From: Streptomyces sp. NBC_01428
Lineage (GTDB): Bacteria > Actinomycetota > Actinomycetes > Streptomycetales > Streptomycetaceae
NCBI RefSeq assembly: GCF_036231965.1
Contig: NZ_CP109499.1
Location: 3,534,001 to 3,598,000 of the forward strand
Direction: 5' to 3'
DNA length: 64,000 nt
Shown: piece by piece, positions 28,188 to 37,018 of the stretch
Numbering within the stretch: the first letter of the stretch is position 1
Layout of the letters: each line of letters opens with the position of its first letter
The notes under the pieces: model-generated
The model's database searches: none
What the model was told of the DNA's origin: nothing
The model's input: the letters and a program-made list of their open reading frames with translations, nothing else
Program-made: the position numbers and the translations under genes

Positions 28188-28452
28188 AATTCGCCCATTC
28201 CGCAAGTGTGGGTGTGCCGTACCCGGACGCGGCCGGTCCGCCGGAGCGGAAGAGGCTGCGCCGAGTCGGCGGCCGTCACCTGGTGTGCCAGGCCGCCGTT
28301 CGGTTGAGAAGAGACGTCAATTACCCGGTCGCCGACCGGAACTCCCAGTCGGACGCGCGTAGTTGGAACCACATCGGGGTCCGCCGCCAAGAACGGGGAA
28401 CCGGGTGGTGCTCAGCGACGCACCGGGCCGGGCGGGTGCCCGGGCCGCGGCG

Positions 28453-28548
28453 TCAGCGCACGCGGGCACAGAGGCGTGATCGGAACTCCGCCTCGTCGCG
28501 GATCGCGGGGGACGATGTGACCCACATGGTGCTGGTGACACCGCACAT
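28453..28548 (-). CDS. Possible 31-codon leader peptide upstream of operon 3
   Basis: A short ORF beginning MCGVTSTMWVTSS and ending RSRLCARVR. ATG at 28548 is preceded by GAGGAGG with five-base spacing, one of the best ribosome binding sites in the window. It lies about 265 bases upstream of the operon 3 permease on the same strand. No signal peptide, membrane helix or known domain is present. It could be an attenuation or leader peptide (Cys at positions 2 and 28), a small secreted or signalling peptide, or a chance ORF with a good site. A GC-rich region with short dyads (about 28425-28450) follows its stop. Confidence 0.5.
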   Translation of the reverse strand: MCGVTSTMWVTSSPAIRDEAEFRSRLCARVR

Positions 28549-29029
28549 GGGTACCTCCTCATGACTCAACCGGTGCACGGACAGGAGGGGCACTGCTGAC
28601 CTCCGACACCCCTGACGGAGGATCAAGCACCCCACTGTGCTCGTGAGTCGGCACTGTCCCCACAGCGCATGACCCATTGACCCGAGCGTTACGCGGCTAA
28701 CTATCTGACATGAGCCAGATAACCGACCACAGCCTTTAGGTCTCGGTTCCATCACAGCTACCGCGTACATCTTCCAAAATCTGGACAAAATGATCCGCCG
28801 GAGAAGCCCCCGAAACGGACGTGTTACATGCGTATCGGTCGAGGGGCTCCGCATTTCGGACATGGCGGGGCGGAAAACGGGTTGCAAAAAGCCCGGGTGC
28901 CCCCATGCTTGGGGGCACCCGGGCTCGGTTGCCGGTGGATCCACGCGTCACGACGGGCGGATCGGCCCGTCCCGGCCGGCCGGCTCAGCGGCGGCGCGGC
29001 GGGTCGGACAGGGCGCTACGGCCGGTGGA
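28549..29029. promoter_or_regulatory. Intergenic region: operon 3 upstream region and typA 3' end
   Basis: 481 bases without a supported gene apart from the leader ORF just outside it. The middle (about 28680-28860) is the most AT-rich part and probably carries the operon 3 promoter. It includes a dyad, TATCTG (28702-28707) and CAGATA (28716-28721), and a smaller CCTCCG/CGGAGG dyad near 28600. The typA terminator lies at 28891-28924. Confidence 0.45.
28884..28924 (-). terminator. Rho-independent terminator of typA
   Basis: GCCCGGGTGCCCCC and GGGGGCACCCGGGC form a perfect 14-bp stem with a six-base loop. On the minus strand it is followed by TTTTTGC, a genuine T-tract, making this the clearest intrinsic terminator in the window. 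It lies about 105 bases after the typA stop. Confidence 0.88.
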
Positions 29030-30937
29030 TCAGCCGTGCTTGGCGCGGCTCGCGGAGCGACCGCGCTCCTTCTGGTCCAGGACGACCTTGCGGATGCGAA
29101 CGGCCTCCGGGGTCACCTCGACGCACTCGTCGTCGCGGCAGAACTCCAGGGACTGCTCCAGCGAGAGCTTGCGCGGCGGAACGATCGCCTCGAACGAGTC
29201 GGCCGCGGCCGACCGCATGTTCGTGAGCTTCTTCTCCTTGGTGATGTTCACGTCCATGTCGTCGGCGCGCGAGTTCTCGCCGACGATCATGCCCTCGTAC
29301 ACCTCGGTGCCGGGGTCGGTGAACAGCACGCCACGCTCCTGGAGATTCGTCATCGCGAACGCGGTGACGGCTCCGGAGCGGTCGGCGACGAGCGAGCCGT
29401 TGTTACGGGTCGTCAGGGTGCCGAACCAGGGCTCGTGGCCCTCGTGGATCGAGTGGGCGATGCCCGTGCCGCGCGTGCCGGTCAGGAACTCCGTACGGAA
29501 GCCGATGAGGCCGCGGGACGGGACGACGAACTCCAGACGGACCCAGCCGGAGCCGTGGTTCGACATGTTGTCCATCCGGCCCTTGCGGACGCCCATGAGC
29601 TGCGTGACCGCGCCCATGTGCTCCTCGGGGACGTCGATCGTCATGCGCTCGACCGGCTCGTGCACCTTGCCGTCGACGATCTGGGTGACGACCTGCGGCT
29701 TGCCGATGGTCAGCTCGAAGCCCTCACGGCGCATCTGCTCGACCAGGATGGCGAGCGCGAGCTCACCACGGCCCTGGACCTCCCACGCGTCCGGACGCTC
29801 GGTGTCGAGCACGCGCAGCGAGACGTTACCGATCAGCTCGCGGTCGAGGCGGTCCTTGACCTGGCGGGCGGTGACCTTGCGGTCCTTGACCGCGGCCTTG
29901 GCGTCCGCGCCCTTGCCGGTCGCACCGCGGCCGACCATCGGAGAGGTGTTCGTGCCGATGGTCATGGAGATCGCCGGCTCGTCGACCGTGATCAGCGGCA
30001 GCGCGATCGGGTTCTCGGGGTCGGCGAGGGTCTCGCCGATCATGATGTCCGGGATGCCGGCGACGGCACAGATGTCACCGGGGCCCGCCTTCTCGGCGGG
30101 CTTGCGGGTGAGCGCCTCGGTCATCAGCAGCTCGGTGATGCGGACGTTCGCCATGGTGCCGTCGCGCTTGATCCACGTGACGTTCTGGCCCTTGCGCAGC
30201 TCACCCTGCTCGACACGGAGCAGCGCGATACGGCCGAGGAAGTTGTCGGCGTCCAGGTTGGTGACGTGGGCCTGGAGCGGCGCGGTCTCGTCGTAGGACG
30301 GGGCCGGGACCGATTCGAGGATCGTCGTGAAGAACGGCTCCAGGCTGTCGCTGTCGGCCGGGACGGTGCCGTCCTCCGGCTTGGTCAGCGAGGCCACGCC
30401 GTCACGCGCACACGCGTAGACGATCGGGAACTCGATCTGGTCCTCGTCGGCGTCGAGGTCGAGGAAGAGGTCGTACGCCTCGTTCACGACCTCGTCGATC
30501 CGCGCGTCCGGGCGGTCCGTCTTGTTGATGCACAGGATGACGGGGAGCCGGGCGTGCAGCGCTTTGCGCAGCACGAAGCGGGTCTGGGGCAGCGGGCCCT
30601 CGGAGGCGTCGACGAGCAGCACGACCGCGTCCACCATCGACAGGCCGCGCTCGACCTCACCACCGAAGTCGGCGTGGCCGGGGGTGTCGATGATGTTGAT
30701 CGTGATGGCCTCGCCGCCATCCTTCGGGTGGTACTTGACCGCCGTGTTCTTCGCCAGGATCGTGATGCCCTTCTCACGTTCCAGGTCGTTCGAGTCCATC
30801 ATGCGGTCGTCGAGCGACTCGGCGGCGTGCGCGGCGAAGGCACCGGCCTGCTTGAGCATGGCGTCGACCAGAGTGGTCTTGCCGTGGTCGACGTGGGCGA
30901 CGATGGCGACGTTGCGGATGTCGTGGCGCGTGGCCAT
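29030..30937 (-). CDS. typA: Ribosome-associated translational GTPase TypA/BipA
   Basis: A 635-residue translational GTPase related to EF-G that acts on the ribosome under stress and in ribosome assembly. G1 AHVDHGKT is at residues 14-21, G2 with REKGITI follows near 55, G3 DTPGHADF near 84 and G4 NKTD near 138. EF-Tu domain 2, EF-G C-terminal-like and BipA-specific C-terminal domains follow (to residue about 615), so the protein is full length. GGGAGAAG precedes ATG. It has its own strong terminator and is separated by about 180 bases with two hairpins from the upstream binding-protein gene, so it is probably transcribed alone. Confidence 0.97.
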   Translation of the reverse strand: MATRHDIRNVAIVAHVDHGKTTLVDAMLKQAGAFAAHAAESLDDRMMDSNDLEREKGITILAKNTAVKYHPKDGGEAITINIIDTPGHADFGGEVERGLSMVDAVVLLVDASEGPLPQTRFVLRKALHARLPVILCINKTDRPDARIDEVVNEAYDLFLDLDADEDQIEFPIVYACARDGVASLTKPEDGTVPADSDSLEPFFTTILESVPAPSYDETAPLQAHVTNLDADNFLGRIALLRVEQGELRKGQNVTWIKRDGTMANVRITELLMTEALTRKPAEKAGPGDICAVAGIPDIMIGETLADPENPIALPLITVDEPAISMTIGTNTSPMVGRGATGKGADAKAAVKDRKVTARQVKDRLDRELIGNVSLRVLDTERPDAWEVQGRGELALAILVEQMRREGFELTIGKPQVVTQIVDGKVHEPVERMTIDVPEEHMGAVTQLMGVRKGRMDNMSNHGSGWVRLEFVVPSRGLIGFRTEFLTGTRGTGIAHSIHEGHEPWFGTLTTRNNGSLVADRSGAVTAFAMTNLQERGVLFTDPGTEVYEGMIVGENSRADDMDVNITKEKKLTNMRSAAADSFEAIVPPRKLSLEQSLEFCRDDECVEVTPEAVRIRKVVLDQKERGRSASRAKHG

Positions 30938-31025
30938 ATTGAGGCGCTTCTCCCGGAGTGAGTGGACGGCCTCCGCGTCGCGGGGCCTGCCGGGCTGAAC
31001 ACGCCACGGCCTTACCCCATCGTAC

Positions 31026-31060
31026 GTGGCCCTGGCGGAGGCAACCTCCGCAGGGCCACG
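31026..31060 (-). terminator. Second hairpin of a tandem pair before typA
   Basis: GTGGCCCTGGCGGAGG pairs with CCTCCGCAGGGCCAC (15 pairs, one bulge) around CAA. Together with the 31071-31104 stem it probably ends transcription of the binding-protein gene before typA. Confidence 0.65.
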
Positions 31061-31070
31061 GGGGGCGGGT

Positions 31071-31104
31071 CCGCGCGGGCCCGCCGCATGGCGGGCCCGC
31101 GCGG
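31071..31104 (-). terminator. First hairpin after the large binding-protein gene
   Basis: CCGCGCGGGCCCGCC and GGCGGGCCCGCGCGG form a perfect 15-bp stem with a GCAT loop, 13 bases after the stop at 31117. No T-tract follows, as is usual for Streptomyces terminators. Confidence 0.75.
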
Positions 31105-31116
31105 TTCATCCGCAGG

Positions 31117-33411
31117 TCATCCGGTCTTCGACGGGCTCGCCACGGGGTGCGCGCCCTTCTTCAGGAAGCCCATGTCCTCGTACACCGGGGTCTGGAAACC
31201 GAAGGCTCCGGCGTTGGCGAGACCGGTGCGGACGGCGGTCAGCTGGGGGCGCTGGTAGAGGGGGATGGAACCGGCCGCGGCCCAGATGCGGGCGTCGGCC
31301 TTGCGGACCAGGGAGCGCTCCTCGCCCTCGTCCAGCGTCGAGAGCGCCTGGTCGAACAGCTGGTCGACCTGGTCGGTGCCGACGCGGGTGTAGTTCTGCT
31401 CCACGCTCAGCGAGCCGTCGGCCGCCGGGACGGGCTTGGAGTAGATCGGGCGGGCGTCGGTGGCCGGGTAGGCGGACCCGGGCCACGAGTACAGCGCCAG
31501 GTCGTACTGGCCCGAGGCGATGTGGTCCTTGAAGTAGCTCGCGTCGGACACCTTGGAGATGTCCGTGCGGATGCCGATGCGCTGCAGCATCTGCGCGATC
31601 CTGTCGGCGACGGCCCGCAGCGACTCGGAGCCCTGTCCGGAGGGCAGGACGAAGCGGAGCGTCAGCGGCTTGCCGTCCTTGGCGAGCGCGCCCGACGCGG
31701 CACCGGCGGGTGCGGCCGTGCCCTTCGGGGCGTACGCGCCCTGGGCCCCGCCCTGCTTGGCGTACTGCTTGCCGGCCTGCTGCTCGTCCGCCTGGATGCC
31801 GGACTGCGCGCTGGTCCGCTCGTGCGCGCCGGTGTGGTCCTTGGGGTCCTTCCGCAGGTCCCGGTCGGCCTCGGACGGCTTGTTGTCCTCGCCGACGATG
31901 TACGTCCCGTCGTCGCCCGGGCTGTCGTCCGTGTCGGCCTTCTTGCCCTTGGACCCGGCGGCCTTCTCCGTCTTCTTCTGCTCGGTGACCGGTCCGCCGG
32001 GCACCCACCCGGCGTCCGCGAGGAGCGCCCGTGCCTCGGCGGTGTCCTGGCCGCCGAGCGCGCCGCTGTTGTCGGAGTAGGCCGCCTGCCCGATGAGGGC
32101 GAGGTGGCTGCCGACCGGCTCGGCGGGCAGGCCCAGCGGCTTCAGGACCACCTTGGCCAGTTCCTTGCGGTCCAGGGCGCGGGCCACGGCGCGGCGGACC
32201 CGCTCGTCGGCCAGGGGGCCCTCGGAACCGTTGAGGGCGAGCTGGGTGTAGGCGGGTTCGAGGGACTTGCGCACGACGAAGGCGCTCAGCGCGGCCTGCT
32301 GGTCCGCGGCCTTCGCCTTGCTCCCCTCGGCGCCGCTGGTGTCCTTCTCGTCGCCGTCCGAGGACTCGTCGCTGTCGCTGTCGCTCTCGCGCTTGCTCTT
32401 GCCGTCGTCCCGGGCCTTCTCGTCCTTGCTCTTTCCGGTCTTCTCGCCGGAGTCGTCCTTATCGCCCTTGTCCCGCCCGGTTCCCGGAGACTGCGTGCCG
32501 GTGGCGGACGCGCCCTTCAGCGGGCCGGACCTGCCGCGGGCCGCGGTGATGCGCTCGGCGTCCGCGGGGTCGATCTCGGCCATGTCCAGCTCGTCGGCGG
32601 CGAGCGCGGTGGCCCGCTTGTCCCGGGCCACGGCCACCAGGTCGATCTCCGACAGCTTGGTGGGGCTGCCCCACCAGCGCGGATTGCGGGTGAGCTGGAC
32701 CTGGCCGCCCTTCACGTCGACCTTCTTCACCGCGAAGGGGCCCGCGGAGACCTTGAGCTTGCGCCGGGCTCCGTCGTTGAAGGAGTCCGCGGTGCCCATG
32801 ACGCTCTTCGGGTACAGCGGCGAGAAGAGTGACTTCCAGTCGGCGTAGGGCCGCGCGAAGGTGACCCGGACCTCCAGGTTGTTCTTGCCCCGCTCGATCT
32901 TCTCGATGCGGTCGTAGCCCGCGTTGCGGGCCGTCCAGTACGCGGCATCCTTGCCGGACAGGGCGCGCCACTGGGCGGCGAAGTCGGCGGCGCCGATCTC
33001 GCGCCCGTCGCTCCAGACGGCCTGCTGGTTGAGCTTGTACAGCACCACTTGCTTGGGCTCGGTGCCGACGACCTTGGCCGACTCCAGGTAGGCGGGGTTG
33101 ATCTGCGGCCGCCCGTTCGCGTCGAGCCGGTACATCGAGGGCAGGACGGCGCCGGCGACCCGGGAGGTGGCCGCGTCCGCGTCCGCCTGGAACGCGTTCA
33201 GCGTCTCCGGGACCGCGTCCACCGCCCAGCGCAGGGTGCCGCCGTCGGCGACCTGGTCTCGGGACGCGGGAGCGATGTCCTGCGCGGCCGCCGGCCTGTC
33301 CCCCTCGTCGTCCGCGCTGCAGGCGGAGAGAAGGGGTACCGCGAGCACGCCCGCGGTGAGGAATGCGGCCGAGCGCATCACCGCGCGCAGTCCGACGCCG
33401 TCGTGGGACAT
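31117..33411 (-). CDS. Large family 5 solute-binding lipoprotein with charged low-complexity inserts
   Basis: A 764-residue lipoprotein of the oligopeptide-binding class, far longer than the usual 530-600. The signal peptide ends LLSAC (Cys31). SBP_bac_5 sequence is interrupted by two inserts rich in Lys, Asp, Ser and Glu: about residues 300-360 (including SDSDSDESSDGDEKD) and about 485-590 (including DDSPGDDG and a Gln/Gly/Ala stretch). Conserved SBP segments on either side are intact, so these look like loop expansions. No permease or ATPase is adjacent, so it must use transporter parts encoded elsewhere, or act as a receptor. Start ATG at 33411 follows GGAGG at eight bases. Confidence 0.88.
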   Translation of the reverse strand: MSHDGVGLRAVMRSAAFLTAGVLAVPLLSACSADDEGDRPAAAQDIAPASRDQVADGGTLRWAVDAVPETLNAFQADADAATSRVAGAVLPSMYRLDANGRPQINPAYLESAKVVGTEPKQVVLYKLNQQAVWSDGREIGAADFAAQWRALSGKDAAYWTARNAGYDRIEKIERGKNNLEVRVTFARPYADWKSLFSPLYPKSVMGTADSFNDGARRKLKVSAGPFAVKKVDVKGGQVQLTRNPRWWGSPTKLSEIDLVAVARDKRATALAADELDMAEIDPADAERITAARGRSGPLKGASATGTQSPGTGRDKGDKDDSGEKTGKSKDEKARDDGKSKRESDSDSDESSDGDEKDTSGAEGSKAKAADQQAALSAFVVRKSLEPAYTQLALNGSEGPLADERVRRAVARALDRKELAKVVLKPLGLPAEPVGSHLALIGQAAYSDNSGALGGQDTAEARALLADAGWVPGGPVTEQKKTEKAAGSKGKKADTDDSPGDDGTYIVGEDNKPSEADRDLRKDPKDHTGAHERTSAQSGIQADEQQAGKQYAKQGGAQGAYAPKGTAAPAGAASGALAKDGKPLTLRFVLPSGQGSESLRAVADRIAQMLQRIGIRTDISKVSDASYFKDHIASGQYDLALYSWPGSAYPATDARPIYSKPVPAADGSLSVEQNYTRVGTDQVDQLFDQALSTLDEGEERSLVRKADARIWAAAGSIPLYQRPQLTAVRTGLANAGAFGFQTPVYEDMGFLKKGAHPVASPSKTG

Positions 33412-33864
33412 CACTGCAACCTCCGGGGGACGCTCCGCTGTCTGGGGCACGTACTGCTTCTGATCACCATTGGGCTTATTTGGAGCTGATCAGATCTATG
33501 CGCCCACTGAAGGCGAGTGAAGGCCGCCGGAGGGGGCGACACGGCGGCAGCGGAGCGGAACCCCACCCGTGCGGCGCAATCCCGGGCCCGGCGCCCTAGG
33601 GGCACGGCCGCTGCGCGGGGCCGGACACCCGCCCGCATGGAGCGCCGGCCCTCGGCGCGGGTCCCTGACGGGGGGCGCGCGGATCGTCCGCGGGGCGCGC
33701 GGACCGGCGCACGGGGGAAGACCGCCGCGCGCACGGCGCGATCTCGCACGGATGAGCCCTCAATCCGTGCACACGCCTTCACACGGGTGTGTGTGACGCG
33801 CAACACTCGCAGGCGCATGAACGTTGCCGCCTGGGGCCACGGGGCCCGGAAGTGAGGGCAAGTC
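33412..33864. promoter_or_regulatory. Divergent intergenic region with two inverted repeats
   Basis: 453 bases without a gene, separating the large binding-protein gene (minus) from the sdh operon (plus). TCTGATCA (33459-33466) and TGATCAGA (33487-33494) form an 8-bp dyad with a 20-base spacer that covers the AT-richest part, upstream of the binding-protein gene. GCACGGAT (33746-33753) and ATCCGTGC (33763-33770) form a second 8-bp dyad with a nine-base spacer, about 95 bases before the sdh-side gene. Both are operator candidates. Confidence 0.5.
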
Positions 33865-34188
33865 ATGTCCGTGCACGACGACCTGACAACGGTCCAGCGC
33901 TGCCTCGACGACCTGCTGCGGTCGGTGCGACGCCTGGAACAGGACCTGGGCACCGGCCTGGAGATGCGCCGCGTCCGCACCGACGCCGACCACCTGCGCG
34001 AGAGCGTCGCGCTGCTGCGCGAGGCGAGCGCGTCCCCGGCCCGGCTCCCGGCCGTCCCCGGACCGGCGGGACCCGCGTCCGGGCCACGGCCCGACCTGGT
34101 GCGGATCCCCGACACCCCGTACGACAGCTCGCTGTGGACCGACTCCGACGACGAGGGTCTCGGCTCCTCCCACGGTCCCACCCACTGA
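33865..34188 (+). CDS. Small conserved hypothetical protein, first gene of the sdh operon
   Basis: A 107-residue acidic cytoplasmic protein. The first 60 residues form heptad-like helices (VQRCLDDLLRSVRRLEQDL and TDADHLRESVALLREA), consistent with a short coiled coil; the rest is Pro/Gly-rich and ends DSDDEGLGSS. Start ATG has TGAGGGC upstream. It sits 46 bases before the cytochrome b gene on the same strand, so it is probably co-transcribed with succinate dehydrogenase. No function is known to me. Confidence 0.75.
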   Translation: MSVHDDLTTVQRCLDDLLRSVRRLEQDLGTGLEMRRVRTDADHLRESVALLREASASPARLPAVPGPAGPASGPRPDLVRIPDTPYDSSLWTDSDDEGLGSSHGPTH

Positions 34189-34234
34189 GCGCCCTCGACA
34201 CCGGCGCGCCCCCGAACCCGACCGGAGTGCGAAG

Positions 34235-35056
34235 TTGGCCACTGGTACGGAACCCCATCTGAACAGCGGCGGTGTACGCGCCGGTACGCGCGCCGCGATC
34301 GCCGCACCGCATCTGCGCACCGACCGCTGGTGGCTGGCACCCGCCGTCACCGCCGCCGGGCTGCTCGCCTTCATCGTGTACTCGACGTGGCGGGCCTTCG
34401 CGGACACGGACTACTACGCGGCGCCGTACGTCTCGCCGTTCTACTCGCCCTGTCTGGCGGAGCGGTGCAGGACGATGCACGCCGGGCCGAACGCGGACCT
34501 CTTCGGGAGCTGGTGGGGCATCTCGCCCGCCATCATCATCCTGGTCTTCCCGCTCGGGTTCCGGCTGACCTGCTACTACTACCGCAAGGCCTACTACCGC
34601 GGCTTCTGGGCCAGCCCACCGGCCTGCGCGGTCGCCGAGCCGCACAAGAAGTACTCCGGCGAGACCCGCTTCCCGCTGATCCTCCAGAACATCCACCGGT
34701 ACTTCTTCTACGCGGCCCTCGTCGTCGCCGGCATCCTCACGTACGACACCGTGCTGTCGTTCCGCGACGAGCACTACGCCTGGGGCCACATGGGCCTCGG
34801 CTCGCTGGTGTTCCTCGCCAACATCACGCTGATCTGGGCGTACACCCTGTCCTGCCACTCCTGCCGGCACATCGTCGGCGGGAAGCTGAAGCACTTCTCC
34901 CGGCATCCCGTGCGCTACCGGATGTGGCAGTGGGTCGGGAAGCTGAACGCCCGTCACATGCAGCTGGCCTGGGCCTCGTTGATCAGCGTGGCGGTGGCCG
35001 ACCTCTACGTGTACCTCGTCGCGTCCGGCGCCTTCGACGATCCGCGCTTCTTCTAG
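34235..35056 (+). CDS. sdhC: Succinate dehydrogenase/fumarate reductase cytochrome b-type membrane anchor
   Basis: A 273-residue membrane protein with about five helices (near residues 32-53, 92-112, 148-168, 186-206 and 238-258). Histidines suited to haem ligation lie in ILQNIHRYFFYAAL, HYAWGHMGLGS and SCHSCRHIVGG, as in single-polypeptide di-haem cytochrome b anchors of this enzyme class. Start TTG at 34235 is set by CGGAGTG eight bases upstream. It is followed 18 bases later by the flavoprotein gene. No sdhD is present, consistent with a one-subunit anchor. The symbol is by role, not by close homology to E. coli SdhC. Confidence 0.82.
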   Translation: MATGTEPHLNSGGVRAGTRAAIAAPHLRTDRWWLAPAVTAAGLLAFIVYSTWRAFADTDYYAAPYVSPFYSPCLAERCRTMHAGPNADLFGSWWGISPAIIILVFPLGFRLTCYYYRKAYYRGFWASPPACAVAEPHKKYSGETRFPLILQNIHRYFFYAALVVAGILTYDTVLSFRDEHYAWGHMGLGSLVFLANITLIWAYTLSCHSCRHIVGGKLKHFSRHPVRYRMWQWVGKLNARHMQLAWASLISVAVADLYVYLVASGAFDDPRFF

Positions 35057-35074
35057 ATTGGGTGGAGCCCCCTG

Positions 35075-37018
35075 ATGTCCGTGGTCGACCGACAGGAGTG
35101 GGACGTCGTCGTGGTCGGTGCCGGTGGCGCCGGACTGCGTGCCGCGATCGAGGCACGCGAGCGCGGCGCCCGTACGGCGGTGATCTGCAAGTCGCTGTTC
35201 GGCAAGGCCCACACGGTGATGGCCGAGGGCGGCATCGCGGCCGCCATGGGCAACGTGAACTCCGGCGACAACTGGCAGGTCCACTTCCGCGACACCATGC
35301 GCGGCGGCAAGTTCCTCAACCAGTGGCGGATGGCCGAGCTGCACGCCCGCGAGGCACCCGACCGGGTCTGGGAGCTGGAGACCTGGGGCGCCCTCTTCGA
35401 CCGCACGAAGGACGGGCGGATCTCCCAGCGCAACTTCGGCGGCCACGAGTACCCGCGCCTCGCGCACGTCGGCGACCGCACCGGGCTCGAACTGATCCGC
35501 ACGCTCCAGCAGAAGATCGTGTCCCTCCAGCAGGAGGACATGCGGGAGACCGGCGACTACGAGTCCCGCCTGAAGATCTATCAGGAGTGCACCGTCACCC
35601 GGATCCTCAAGGACGGGCAGCGGGTGTCCGGGACCTTCTGCTACGAGCGCGAGTCGGGCCGCTTCTTCGTCCTCGAAGCACCCTCCGTGGTGATCGCCAC
35701 CGGCGGCATCGGCAAGTCCTTCAAGGTGACGTCCAACTCGTGGGAGTACACCGGCGACGGGCACGCGCTCGCGCTGCTCGCCGGGGCACCGCTGCTCAAC
35801 ATGGAGTTCGTGCAGTTCCACCCGACCGGCATGGTCTGGCCGCCGTCCGTCAAGGGCATCCTCGTCACCGAGTCGGTCCGCGGCGACGGCGGGGTGCTGC
35901 GCAACTCCGACGGAAAACGCTTCATGTTCGACTACATCCCGGACGTCTTCAAGGAGAAGTACGCGCAGTCGGAGGAGGAGGGCGACCGCTGGTACGAGGA
36001 CCCGGACCACAACCGGCGCCCACCGGAACTGCTCCCCCGCGACGAGGTCGCGCGGGCCATCAACTCCGAGGTGAAGGCCGGTCGCGGATCGCCGCACGGC
36101 GGGGTCTTCCTCGACGTGTCGACCCGGATGCCCGCCGAGGTGATCCGGCGCCGACTCCCCTCCATGTACCACCAGTTCAAGGAGCTGGCCGACGTCGACA
36201 TCACGGCCGAGGCGATGGAGGTCGGGCCCACCTGCCACTACGTGATGGGCGGCATCGCGGTCGACTCGGACACGGCGGCGGCGCGCGGCGTCCCCGGCCT
36301 GTTCGCGGCCGGCGAGGTCGCGGGCGGCATGCACGGCTCCAACCGGCTCGGCGGCAACTCCCTCTCCGACCTGCTGGTGTTCGGGCGGCGCGCGGGACAG
36401 CACGCCGCCGCGTACGCGGCCAGGCACACCGGCGACCGTCCCCCCGTGGACGAGGTCCAGGTCGACACGGCCGCCGCGGAGGCGCTGCGGCCCTTCTCGG
36501 CGGAGGGCCCGGTACCCGGCGAGGACAACGGCCGCCCGCCCGAGAACCCGTACACCCTGCACCAGGAGCTCCAGCAGGCCATGAACGACCTGGTCGGCAT
36601 CATCCGGCGCGAGGCCGAGATGGAGCAGGCGCTGGAGAAGCTCGCCGACCTGCGGGTCCGGGCACGCAGGGCCGGCGTCGAGGGGCACCGGCAGTTCAAC
36701 CCGGGCTGGCATCTCGCCCTCGACCTGCGCAACATGCTGCTCGTCAGCGAGTGCGTGGCCAGGGCGGCGCTGGAGCGCACGGAGTCCCGCGGCGGGCACA
36801 CCCGTGAGGACCATCCCGCGATGGAGCGCGTCTGGCGCCGCGCCAACCTGCTGTGCCGGCTCACCGACCCCAGCGGCGGACTGGCCGCCACCGATCCCGT
36901 CCGCGGCCAGATCGATCTCACCCACGAGGACACCGAACCCATCCGTCCCGACCTGCTCGCCCTCTTCGAGAAGGAGGAGCTGGTCAAGTACCTCGCCGAT
37001 GAGGAGCTCTACGAGTGA
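35075..37018 (+). CDS. sdhA: Succinate dehydrogenase/fumarate reductase flavoprotein subunit
   Basis: A 647-residue FAD subunit that oxidises succinate (or reduces fumarate) in the TCA cycle and respiratory chain on the cytoplasmic face of the membrane. The dinucleotide-binding motif GAGGAGL lies at residues 15-21. His46 in GKAHTVMAEGG matches the covalent FAD-attachment histidine. Substrate-side residues are visible in FHPTGM, ESVRGDGG and CHYVMGG, and the C-terminal domain is complete. The stop overlaps the iron-sulfur subunit start (GTGA). The length and the single cytochrome b anchor point to the non-classical actinobacterial form. Confidence 0.95.
   Translation: MSVVDRQEWDVVVVGAGGAGLRAAIEARERGARTAVICKSLFGKAHTVMAEGGIAAAMGNVNSGDNWQVHFRDTMRGGKFLNQWRMAELHAREAPDRVWELETWGALFDRTKDGRISQRNFGGHEYPRLAHVGDRTGLELIRTLQQKIVSLQQEDMRETGDYESRLKIYQECTVTRILKDGQRVSGTFCYERESGRFFVLEAPSVVIATGGIGKSFKVTSNSWEYTGDGHALALLAGAPLLNMEFVQFHPTGMVWPPSVKGILVTESVRGDGGVLRNSDGKRFMFDYIPDVFKEKYAQSEEEGDRWYEDPDHNRRPPELLPRDEVARAINSEVKAGRGSPHGGVFLDVSTRMPAEVIRRRLPSMYHQFKELADVDITAEAMEVGPTCHYVMGGIAVDSDTAAARGVPGLFAAGEVAGGMHGSNRLGGNSLSDLLVFGRRAGQHAAAYAARHTGDRPPVDEVQVDTAAAEALRPFSAEGPVPGEDNGRPPENPYTLHQELQQAMNDLVGIIRREAEMEQALEKLADLRVRARRAGVEGHRQFNPGWHLALDLRNMLLVSECVARAALERTESRGGHTREDHPAMERVWRRANLLCRLTDPSGGLAATDPVRGQIDLTHEDTEPIRPDLLALFEKEELVKYLADEELYE

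Noticed and set aside
7353..28205. Horizontally acquired island
   Set aside because: Base composition and codon use match the flanks, no integrase, tRNA or transposase is present, and bldK is core to Streptomyces; duplication within the lineage explains operon 3 better.
33863..36925. A reading frame of about 1,020 codons on the minus strand opposite the sdh genes
   Set aside because: It is the antisense shadow of sdhA and the cytochrome b gene. High GC leaves antisense frames open; composition is low-complexity Gly/Val/Arg/Asp, and the plus-strand products match known families throughout.
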